A stretch of 64,000 nucleotides of DNA from positions 79,442 through 143,441 of the forward strand of contig JAQBSZ010000007.1 of NCBI GenBank assembly GCA_027623555.1. The letters are read 5' to 3'. The stretch comes from Pseudomonadota bacterium. GTDB lineage: Bacteria > Pseudomonadota > Gammaproteobacteria > Pseudomonadales > Pseudohongiellaceae. Of the stretch, positions 43,648 through 51,241 are shown piece by piece; positions within the stretch are counted from its first letter, which is position 1, and the number at the start of each line of letters is the position of its first letter. The notes below the pieces were generated by a model, which saw only the letters and a program-made list of their open reading frames with translations, ran no database searches and was not told where the DNA came from. Position numbers and translations under genes: made by a program.

Positions 43648-45549
43648 ATGATGCGTATACCGTATGCTTTGATCCCCGCCCTGACTTACGTTGTATTGAT
43701 TACAGCCTGCTCTGATAATTCCAGTTCATCTACCGGCGGGCCTGTTTCAGAGCAAATGGAAGTGGTGGAAACAACTCCTGCTCTTGCTCCAGCTCAATCT
43801 CCGGACTTTAATTCACAGCGCAATGCCTATTTTGGCGATTTGCATGTGCATACCATGTATTCCTTTGACGCTTTTATTTTTGGGACCACTTCATCTCCTG
43901 ACGATGCCTATGAGTTTGCAAGAGGCGGCACTATTGTTCATCCCGCAGGTTTCGATATGAAGCTGCAAGTTCCCCTGGATTTTTATGGTGTTACGGACCA
44001 TGCGTTCTATATCGGTGTGTTGCGAGAAATGGCGAATCCGAATACTGAAATATCTCGACACCCTATCGCCTTTGGAATGACCAGCCTGGGTGGTGCAGTT
44101 CAGCGTCGCAGCAAATTTAATGAAATCCTCGCTTTTATGGGGAGTGCAAATGGCCGCGAGATTAATGATCCGGGTATTCGCAAATCGGCCTGGGACGATA
44201 TCGTTGCTGCTGCAAATCGCCACAACGATCCTGGCAACTTCACGGCCTTCATTGCTTACGAATACACAGCGGCTTCTTCTGATCGTGGCAACTTGCACCG
44301 CAATGTCATATTCCGGGGCGATACCGCGCCCGAGTTACCCTTCTCGCGATTGGACTCCAGTAACCCGGAGGACCTGTGGGACTGGATGGACAACAATCGA
44401 GCCCTGGGAATCGAGAGTCTCGCCATTCCGCACAACTCCAATGGTTCTAATGGCAAGATGTTCATGCTGACAGACAATTCCGGGCGGCCCCTGGATGACG
44501 CCTATGCCGATCAGCGCATGCGCAACGAACCACTGGTGGAAATTTCCCAGGTAAAAGGCACATCTGATACACACCCGGCATTGTCTCCCAACGATGAATG
44601 GGCTGACTTTGAAATCATGCCACTGCGTGTCGCTACCAACCTGTACAGTGAGCCTAATGGAAGCTATGTACGTCAGACATTCTTGAACGGTCTGAAGATG
44701 CAGGCAGAGGACGGCACTAACCCGTACAAGTTTGGTGTGATCGGTTCCAGCGACACTCACAATGCCACCTACGCCGGTGAAGAGTATGACTACTGGAGTA
44801 AGATCGGCCTGGTCGACGCCACCGGCCAGCTTCGCGGTTCCGTGCCCTTGCCTGAACCCGGACCCAATGGCGATCCTTATGCAGACGTCTATTTCGATAC
44901 CTGGAGTGCAGCCGGGTTGGCTGGTGTCTGGGCGGAAGAAAACACTCGCACGAGCATTTATGATGCCTTTCGCCGCAAGGAGACTTTTGGTACCTCCGGT
45001 ACGCGCATGAAAGTCCGATTCTTTGCCGGGTACGATCTTCCCGATGCAGAAGACCCGGAGCTGCTGACGAAGGCTTACCGGAACGGTGTGTCCATGGGTG
45101 GCGACCTGATCGGTGAAGCTGGTAGTGCACCTAACTTTGTGGGCTGGGTTGCCAAAGACCCTAACAGCGCTCCGCTGGATCGCATTCAGATCATCAAGGG
45201 CTGGGTCGAGAACGGTGAAACCATGGAAGAAGTCTTTGACGTGGCCTGTTCCGGCGGACCTCTCGATCCAGCGACGCATCGCTGTCCAGATAACGGTGCC
45301 CGGGTAAATATCAGTGACTGTAGCATTAGCTCCGGCGTCGGTGCTTCTGAATTACGCGGTAACTGGCGAGACCCAAACTTCGATCCCGAGCAACATGCCT
45401 TTTATTATGTGCGCGGCCTGGAGAATCCTACCTGTCGCTGGTCAACCTGGGATGCGATTCGTGCCGGCGTCGCACCACATCCTGACTTGCAACCGACGAT
45501 CCAGGAGAGAGTCTGGTCTTCACCGATCTGGGTAACACCAACTCAGTAA
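43648..45549 (+). CDS. DUF3604-family lipoprotein (PHP-like metal hydrolase fold)
   Basis: A 633-residue lipoprotein; the ATG at 43648 (a second ATG is adjacent) follows AGAGGTGAAG. The signal ends L-I-T-A-C, a lipobox, then a Ser-rich linker. The core has the DUF3604 motifs: YFGDLHVHTMYSFDAFIFG with a metal-type H-V-H, FYGVTDHAFYIGV, FIAYEYTAA, NLHRNVIFRG, IPHNSNGSNG and GVIGSSDTHNATYA near the end. These are PHP-like metal sites; substrates are not established. Two genes follow closely (19-nt gap, then an overlap): a PPIase and a HupE-like protein. This trio looks like an operon. Confidence 0.85.
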   Translation: MMRIPYALIPALTYVVLITACSDNSSSSTGGPVSEQMEVVETTPALAPAQSPDFNSQRNAYFGDLHVHTMYSFDAFIFGTTSSPDDAYEFARGGTIVHPAGFDMKLQVPLDFYGVTDHAFYIGVLREMANPNTEISRHPIAFGMTSLGGAVQRRSKFNEILAFMGSANGREINDPGIRKSAWDDIVAAANRHNDPGNFTAFIAYEYTAASSDRGNLHRNVIFRGDTAPELPFSRLDSSNPEDLWDWMDNNRALGIESLAIPHNSNGSNGKMFMLTDNSGRPLDDAYADQRMRNEPLVEISQVKGTSDTHPALSPNDEWADFEIMPLRVATNLYSEPNGSYVRQTFLNGLKMQAEDGTNPYKFGVIGSSDTHNATYAGEEYDYWSKIGLVDATGQLRGSVPLPEPGPNGDPYADVYFDTWSAAGLAGVWAEENTRTSIYDAFRRKETFGTSGTRMKVRFFAGYDLPDAEDPELLTKAYRNGVSMGGDLIGEAGSAPNFVGWVAKDPNSAPLDRIQIIKGWVENGETMEEVFDVACSGGPLDPATHRCPDNGARVNISDCSISSGVGASELRGNWRDPNFDPEQHAFYYVRGLENPTCRWSTWDAIRAGVAPHPDLQPTIQERVWSSPIWVTPTQ

Positions 45550-45568
45550 CGATTACTTGGGGAACAAA

Positions 45569-46360
45569 GTGGCAGGCAGCTTATTCAAGCAGCCATCGAT
45601 TTGGTTCGCTCTTATTGGGCTGGCACTGTTTGTCATTGACGGCCAATTCACTGTTAACCGAAACGAAGTTTTCGTCTCTTCCGCCTTGCGCGATCGACTA
45701 GGCACCTTATGGCTGACCCAAACTGGTCAAGCAGCATCCGCCACGGAGCTGGATGCGCTCGTTGAAAATTGGATACAAGATGAAGTGCTATACCAGGAAG
45801 CTCTGCGCCTGGGCCTCGACCAGGATGACTCCATCGTACGCAGACGCCTGGTACAGAAACTGGGGTTCATCGCTGAATCTGAGGAAAGCCCCGCACCTGA
45901 ATACGAGGATTTGCTCGCCTACTACCAGGCCAACCTCCAAGACTATACCCTGCCAGTGCGTTATTCGTTTCAGCAACTTTTTTTTAGCCAGGCGATTCAA
46001 GCAGAGCAGGCATTAACGGCACTCGCCAACGGAGCAAATCCGCGCGACCTGGGAGAGTCTTCCATGCTAAACCCGGGCTATGCCTATCGCAGCGCTCTGG
46101 ATTTGAACGCGACTTTCGGTGCCGGGTTCGCCGATCAGTTAACCGAACTCGAGACTGGTCTCTGGCAAGGTCCAGTACAAAGTGGGTTCGGTTTACACCT
46201 GGTTCTACTCAATGCCGTGTACGCCGAACAAATTTCTCCGTTTGATACCCTACAGCGGCAAGTCACCGAAGATTATCATCGCTATCAGCAATTGAATGCG
46301 CGCAATGCGTATATCGATAACCTTCTGCAGGAATACACTATTACGGTTGAGACCAGATGA
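45569..46360 (+). CDS. Membrane-anchored peptidylprolyl isomerase (parvulin/PpiC-like)
   Basis: A 263-residue protein from the GTG at 45569 (GGGG 8 nt upstream; a TTG at 45557 is also possible). A single helix (about 8-26) anchors a periplasmic domain of PpiC/SurA type: a helical N-terminal part (ELDALVENWIQDEVLYQEAL, then RRRLVQKLGFIAE) and a rotamase-like half, where YSFQQLFFSQ and GPVQSGFGLHLVLLN are the recognisable strands. Rotamase activity may be weak. Its stop overlaps the HupE-like ATG (ATGA). Confidence 0.8.
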   Translation: MAGSLFKQPSIWFALIGLALFVIDGQFTVNRNEVFVSSALRDRLGTLWLTQTGQAASATELDALVENWIQDEVLYQEALRLGLDQDDSIVRRRLVQKLGFIAESEESPAPEYEDLLAYYQANLQDYTLPVRYSFQQLFFSQAIQAEQALTALANGANPRDLGESSMLNPGYAYRSALDLNATFGAGFADQLTELETGLWQGPVQSGFGLHLVLLNAVYAEQISPFDTLQRQVTEDYHRYQQLNARNAYIDNLLQEYTITVETR

Positions 46361-47328
46361 AAGTGATTGTGCTTACTCTGGTACTGCTGTGGATAGGGTT
46401 ACCAGTTACAGCTCACGAAGTACGCCCTGCTTTTCTTAAACTTACTGAACTTGAAAACGACAATGATGCACACTTGTTCGAGGCATCATTTCGACAACCC
46501 CAACTAGACGGTCGTTATCTAGGCCTGGAACTGAGAACGAACTGCCAATCGACTCCGCTTTCTACAAGCTTGACAGATGGCGCTTTGATTGAATTGTTTG
46601 AGCTTGATTGTGGCACTGCTCAGCTTGATTCCATCGAGATTGTAGGCCTTGAGCGCACGCTGATCGATACTCTGGTCAGCGTGCATTGGGCTAACGGTAA
46701 TACCGCAGACCTGCTGATCAATGGTGACAATCCGCAGCTTAACCTGACTGACGCCACGCCTGGATTGCCAGTCTATCTTGTCATCGGCTTAGAGCATCTG
46801 CTGTTGGGCTTTGATCACGTGCTGTTTGTAATCATGCTGCTCTATCTGGTGCGCAAACCCTGGGATTTACTCAAAGTTGTGACCGGCTTTACCCTGGCAC
46901 ATTCTATAACCCTGGGCCTGTCAGCTTTCAATATAGTGACTTTGGCCTCCGCGCCAGTGGAGGCTGTTATTGCTGGCAGTATCGTGCTGCTTGCCTATGA
47001 AAACCTGGGTCACAAACCATCTTTGACCAGAGAATACCCCATCCTGATCGCGTTCGCATTCGGACTCTTGCATGGTCTTGGCTTTGCGGGGGCACTTGCG
47101 GAAATCGGATTACCGGAAAGCAGCCAATTGCTGGCCCTGTTTCTATTTAATGCAGGCATTGAGTTAGGTCAGCTTGCCATCATCGCCACAGTCCTCACCA
47201 TTCTTATGTTGCTGAGGCAGCAACATTTTCGAGTTTTGTACCAGGTGCCTATCTTTCTGACCGGCGGGATTGCCAGTTTCTGGTTTATGGAAAGGAGCTG
47301 GCAAATCGTCTTGCCTTTGCTGACGTAA
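46357..47328 (+). CDS. HupE/UreJ-family membrane protein
   Basis: A 323-residue protein with a cleaved leader, an exported N-terminal domain starting A-H-E-V-R-P-A-F-L, and about six helices. The metal-type motifs are GLEHLLLGFDHVLFVIMLLY, LAHSITLGLSAF, FGLLHGLGFAGAL and FNAGIELGQ. HupE and UreJ are nickel/cobalt permeases in hydrogenase and urease operons, but related proteins beside DUF3604 genes have unknown cargo. No nickel enzyme gene is near, so the transported ion is open. The start overlaps the PPIase stop. Confidence 0.83.
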   Translation: MKVIVLTLVLLWIGLPVTAHEVRPAFLKLTELENDNDAHLFEASFRQPQLDGRYLGLELRTNCQSTPLSTSLTDGALIELFELDCGTAQLDSIEIVGLERTLIDTLVSVHWANGNTADLLINGDNPQLNLTDATPGLPVYLVIGLEHLLLGFDHVLFVIMLLYLVRKPWDLLKVVTGFTLAHSITLGLSAFNIVTLASAPVEAVIAGSIVLLAYENLGHKPSLTREYPILIAFAFGLLHGLGFAGALAEIGLPESSQLLALFLFNAGIELGQLAIIATVLTILMLLRQQHFRVLYQVPIFLTGGIASFWFMERSWQIVLPLLT

Positions 47329-47351
47329 AACCAAGCTATGAGCGTAAATCA

Positions 47352-47392
47352 GGGGACATACCACGTTTTAGAAAAGCCGTGGTCTGTCCCCC
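47352..47392. terminator. Hairpin between convergent genes
   Basis: A 14-bp stem with one mismatch (GGGGACATACCACG / CGTGGTCTGTCCCC) and a 12-nt loop. It lies between the HupE-like gene and a convergent gene, so it can end both. No long T run follows. Confidence 0.65.
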
Positions 47393-47398
47393 ATTTAT

Positions 47399-47950
47399 CT
47401 AACTGCGGGAAGTAACGCGGAACGTCCACCAATGGCCAGGGCGCTGCTCATCCAGTGGCGGTCGCGGTGTTACCATGGTTTCCAGGTCAGTATGTTGCAG
47501 CTTCAACACCCTGGCCCGGAACGATCGGTCCATCGCAACTGGATCGGTTTCGCGATTTAGCGTCACGGGATAAACCAGGTTTCCCAGTCTCAGGCTTGCC
47601 GCTTCGTCCACCTCTACTCTCGCTGCCCAATATTTTCTGTCACACACTGAGCAACTGAGAAACAACTCGCCTTCTTCGGTGGCCATGCAATTCAGATTTA
47701 TCGAGTGGGGACGAATCCCGGCCCAGATCTGCAGCTGGCACAGATTCTCCTGATTTGCAGTTGTCATATTCCAATCTGCTACCGGCGTGTCTATGCGCTC
47801 TCCAAACAAGTAACCTCCGGGGGCGACAGCGCAAGGACAGATGCTCGAGAAAACCAGAAAACCACCTCCACCCAGGAGTAAAGCGGCGAACAAGCCTCCT
47901 CCAACCCATATTTTCAGCTTGTTGTTTTTGGTAGTAAGTGTCTCGTTCAT
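47399..47950 (-). CDS. Single-helix exported protein of unknown function
   Basis: A 183-residue protein with one N-terminal helix (WVGGGLFAALLLGGGGFLVF) and a soluble domain with five cysteines, including S-I-C-P-C and C-S-V-C-D. The second half (KYWAARVEVDEAASLRLGNL, then V-Y-P-V-T-L) resembles the protein at 55142-55654 (WAQRV..., LRIGEATYP), so the two may be distant relatives. No known family is recognised. It converges with the DUF3604 operon. Confidence 0.65.
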   Translation of the reverse strand: MNETLTTKNNKLKIWVGGGLFAALLLGGGGFLVFSSICPCAVAPGGYLFGERIDTPVADWNMTTANQENLCQLQIWAGIRPHSINLNCMATEEGELFLSCSVCDRKYWAARVEVDEAASLRLGNLVYPVTLNRETDPVAMDRSFRARVLKLQHTDLETMVTPRPPLDEQRPGHWWTFRVTSRS

Positions 47951-48009
47951 GGCGCCTCAGGAGATCGATTAGTAAAGGAGTTAGTGAAAAAATACGGTAC
48001 TGAATTAGT

Positions 48010-48259
48010 TCTCTGACCCTGAGATATCCCCAGAAAATATCGAGTTAACTCAATAGGCTAGCTTACTTTGGAATCCCTGTTTTCGACCAGTAAGAATTAG
48101 CAACCACAGAAATCTGAATCTTCGAGCCAGGCACTGAGTTGTTATTTGCGAACAATCAGGGCCGAAGGTCCGTGAACAAATGACAGCTCAGTGTCTGGCG
48201 ACAAGACTGACCAATATGCCTAATCGCCCGCAGCAACGGGAATATCTCAGACTCTGACC
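48010..48259. mobile_element. MITE copy 3 (232 bp) with near-perfect 9-bp flanking repeats
   Basis: The element spans 48019-48250, beginning CTGAGATATCCCC and ending GGGAATATCTCAG (one mismatch). Flanking 9-mers TCTCTGACC and ACTCTGACC match at 8 of 9. Its internal stem arms (48127-48149 and 48176-48198) differ from copies 1 and 2 at many positions, yet still pair (19 Watson-Crick and 3 G-T pairs of 23), so substitutions are compensatory. Confidence 0.85.
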
Positions 48260-48272
48260 CCAATTCACTCAT

Positions 48273-49892
48273 TCACAATTCGCTAGGATCGATAAGCTGC
48301 TCAGCCCTGAGCGCTCCAAATTCTTCCAGCACTTCTCGCGCCGACTGCCCGGAAATAGTCGTATCAAACCCGAAGAAATTTGGCCGCCCTTCGGCAGCTA
48401 TGGCCAGATCGAGAGGTGTCTGTCTGCGGCCATTAAGTGTGTTAATGTCTGCGCCGCGTTTGGCCAGCTCCCGGATGATGTTTGGTAGACCTCTCAATGC
48501 CGCGTCATGCAGTGCCGTCGAATCGGTATAGTCGCTGTGATTGAGGTTGACGCCGTGGTCAATCGCCGCTGTTACCGCCGCCAATGCGAGCTGCTCTTCA
48601 GCTGCCGGGTCCGGATTGGCCTGGACATAGTAGCGATCGCGGGTACTATCCCCCTTGATGGCAGCCTGCAAAGTACTATCGTATCCGCCAATTATTTTCG
48701 GAGTATAAGAGTCGCGATCCGCGCGCTCCCTGGGTCGACTCCATACTGCTTCGTTGGTCAGCTGGGGATTTGCCCCACCTTCAACGAGGGCACGCATGAT
48801 TGTAGCCTCACGAAAACTGGCTGCCAGGAAGTAAGGCGTGGAACCAATCTGGGACGTCTTGAACGCCCAGTCTTCACTGGCGCGTTGCACAGGGTTGGAT
48901 TTTAACAGCCGCGCATCCGGGTCGGCGCCGTGGTCCAGCAGTGCTTCCACCGTGTCGAGATCACCGCGTAAAATAGCGGCATGCATTGCGGTGTAGCCAG
49001 CGCCGCTGGCATTGGTATCCGCGCCCTGCTCCAGCAAGAAGCGCGCAAGCTCTGAGTGTCTGCTGTGCGTTGCAACTACCAGCGGGCTTGTGCCGTTGCC
49101 AGCGACGCCGTCAATGTCAGCTCCAGCATTAATCAATTGGCGAGAAATTCCGACATCACCCCGGCGAGCCGCGAAAAGTAAGGGCGAATACCCGCCGAGG
49201 TTTTCCATTACCCCCTGGTCGAAGGCCCCACCATTCGTCGCATCGGTATACATGAGCATGGGACGCACCCGGGAATGTGCATTCAAATCAGCCCCTGACT
49301 CAATTAGTACCCGCACGACCTCGACGTGCCCTTGCGCGGCCGCCCACATGAGGGCAGTTTGCTCGCGGGAATCCTCTTTGGCATTAACATCGGCTCCAGC
49401 CAAGACGAGAAATCTCACTCCCTCGGCGGTTCCCGATCGGGCCGCTGTCATGAGGAGAGTTTCACCCATCGGCAACGCCAGATTCGGATCGGCCCCTGCA
49501 TCAAGCAGTCGTTCAATCAACTCGGCTTCACCAACCTTGGCGGCAAGATATAGCGCTGAAGCACCCAGGCGGTTCACGCTATTGACGTCGGTCCCCGTGT
49601 TGATAAGCGCGGCCACTATGTCATGGTTGTTTCGATAGACGGCCCAGTGCAAAGCAGTAGCGCCATCAGCCTGTCGGGTGTCTGGATCGGCGCCATCGGC
49701 CAGCAGCAGACGGACTGCCACGATATCCTGGTTTTTGGCTGCCGTAATCAGTGCCGGTTCCGACCCGTAGGCGACGCCACTGGCAGAAAAGATGAGCGCT
49801 AACAGGGTTACTACCAGGCCGCTATGCAGACCTCGCTCACCTTGCACTGTGTTTGCTCTGTCTCGCCGCAACATCTTACCCACTAGTTTCAC
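48273..49892 (-). CDS. Exported ankyrin-repeat protein
   Basis: A 539-residue protein with a signal peptide (VVTLLALIFSASGVAYG) and about eleven ankyrin repeats, for example DGATALHWAVYRNNHDIVAA, LGASALYLAAKVGEAELIER and GNGTSPLVVATHSRHSELAR. One repeat region has an insertion (around 210-230), and the last repeats follow a 60-residue spacer. Start is uncertain: GTG 49892 or ATG 49874. It starts 14 bp after the DUF1552 stop, and together with DUF1552 and DUF1592 forms a unit commonly seen in environmental bacteria. The repeats should bind a protein partner in the periplasm. Confidence 0.85.
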   Translation of the reverse strand: MKLVGKMLRRDRANTVQGERGLHSGLVVTLLALIFSASGVAYGSEPALITAAKNQDIVAVRLLLADGADPDTRQADGATALHWAVYRNNHDIVAALINTGTDVNSVNRLGASALYLAAKVGEAELIERLLDAGADPNLALPMGETLLMTAARSGTAEGVRFLVLAGADVNAKEDSREQTALMWAAAQGHVEVVRVLIESGADLNAHSRVRPMLMYTDATNGGAFDQGVMENLGGYSPLLFAARRGDVGISRQLINAGADIDGVAGNGTSPLVVATHSRHSELARFLLEQGADTNASGAGYTAMHAAILRGDLDTVEALLDHGADPDARLLKSNPVQRASEDWAFKTSQIGSTPYFLAASFREATIMRALVEGGANPQLTNEAVWSRPRERADRDSYTPKIIGGYDSTLQAAIKGDSTRDRYYVQANPDPAAEEQLALAAVTAAIDHGVNLNHSDYTDSTALHDAALRGLPNIIRELAKRGADINTLNGRRQTPLDLAIAAEGRPNFFGFDTTISGQSAREVLEEFGALRAEQLIDPSEL

Positions 49893-49906
49893 CCCTGGCC
49901 CTACTA

Positions 49907-51241
49907 CTAGACGTCACTCAATAGATCGAGCGGGCCGGTGCTATTGGACAGCTGGTCCAGCGGCATACCCATCTTGTCGAGCATGGTCAGGTGCAGATTG
50001 CTGATGGGTGTTCCTTCTTTGTAGCGAAGGTGGCGCCCACCCTTGATCGACCCGGCGCCACCGCCAAACAACACCAGTGGCAGTCCGCGGTTACTGTGCT
50101 GGTTGCTATCGGACATGCCGGCGCCATAGAGCAACAGCAAGTTATCGAGCAACGAACCCTCGGCATCTGGCGTCGCATCGAGCTTGTGCAGGTAGTAGGC
50201 AAATAGTTGAGTGTGGAATTCGTTAATCTTGGTGACCTTCTCATAGAGCACCGGATCGTCGCGGTGATGGGAGGTCGGATGGTGCGAGTCGGGCACGCCG
50301 ATTTCGGCGTAGGTGCGGCCACTCAGCTCCCGCCCTAACATGAATGTTATGACTCGAGTCAGATCAGTTTGATAGGCCAATACCTGCAGGTCGAACATCA
50401 GCTTGGCATGCTCTTCGTAGGTGTTTGGAATTCCAGCCGGCTGCGCCACCTCGGGCAGCTGGCGGCTACTCTGTGCCTCTGCCATCTGGATGCGTCGTTC
50501 CACGTCCCGCACCGCATCTAAATACTGGTCGAGCTTGGCCCGGTCACCTGCGCCAACTGTGCGATTGAGCTCGCCCACCCGATCAGTCACGGCATCGAGC
50601 AGGCTCTGGTCTTTGCGAATGCGCTGCAGCCGCACCTTCGGATCGGTCGTGCCGATGTCACCGAATAGCCGCTCGAACACTAATCGCGGATTAGTCTCCA
50701 TTGGCAGCGGGGTATTAGCGTCACGCCAGGCGATGGTACTGGTGTACTGACAGCTGAAACCGATGTCGCAGGAGCCGAACACATCGTTCTGATCGAGCGC
50801 CAGTTCCAGCGAGCCGAGTTGGGTCTCATTGCCGAGCTGACGGGCCACCAGCTGATCGATCGATACTGCGGCCTGAAGGTCGGACTCAACGCGGGCGGGA
50901 ATCGCACTGGTGAGGAAACGGGTAGATGCGCTGGCATGTACACCGGCATTGCTCTGTGCACCGTTGAGCCCGGTAATTACCAACATGCGATCTTTGTAAG
51001 GCGCCAGCGGCTGAAGAATCCGGGTAATTTCAAAGTTCGCCCCCGTGGTAGCAGGAGTCCATGACTTCATCGCCATGCCATTCGGCACGTAGACTACGCC
51101 GAGCCGCTTGGCCGGTTGCGCCGCCTGCGCGTGAGCCGACGAGAGCGCAGGAATCATGCTGTCTAGAAGCGGCAGCGCCAGGCTCGCTCCGAGCCCCTTA
51201 AGTACAGTGCGACGGGGTAGGGTCTTTTTGAAGATTGTCAT
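49907..51241 (-). CDS. DUF1552 protein, Tat-exported
   Basis: A 444-residue protein with a twin-arginine leader (LPRRTVLKGLGASLALPLL). The body matches DUF1552: RLGVVYVPNGMAMKSWTPA, SIDQLVARQLGNETQLGSLE, NDVFGSCDIGFSCQYTSTIA and LLYGAGMSDSNQHSNRGLPL near the end. The last motif recalls alkaline-phosphatase-like folds, but activity is unknown. The ATG overlaps the DUF1592 stop (ATGA), with GGAG 9 nt upstream. The partner DUF1592 protein carries cytochrome-type motifs. Confidence 0.87.
   Translation of the reverse strand: MTIFKKTLPRRTVLKGLGASLALPLLDSMIPALSSAHAQAAQPAKRLGVVYVPNGMAMKSWTPATTGANFEITRILQPLAPYKDRMLVITGLNGAQSNAGVHASASTRFLTSAIPARVESDLQAAVSIDQLVARQLGNETQLGSLELALDQNDVFGSCDIGFSCQYTSTIAWRDANTPLPMETNPRLVFERLFGDIGTTDPKVRLQRIRKDQSLLDAVTDRVGELNRTVGAGDRAKLDQYLDAVRDVERRIQMAEAQSSRQLPEVAQPAGIPNTYEEHAKLMFDLQVLAYQTDLTRVITFMLGRELSGRTYAEIGVPDSHHPTSHHRDDPVLYEKVTKINEFHTQLFAYYLHKLDATPDAEGSLLDNLLLLYGAGMSDSNQHSNRGLPLVLFGGGAGSIKGGRHLRYKEGTPISNLHLTMLDKMGMPLDQLSNSTGPLDLLSDV

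Noticed and set aside
44335..45279. Long reverse open frame inside DUF3604
   Set aside because: The forward strand shows strong family motifs across the whole segment; the reverse frame has no domain and is a shadow.
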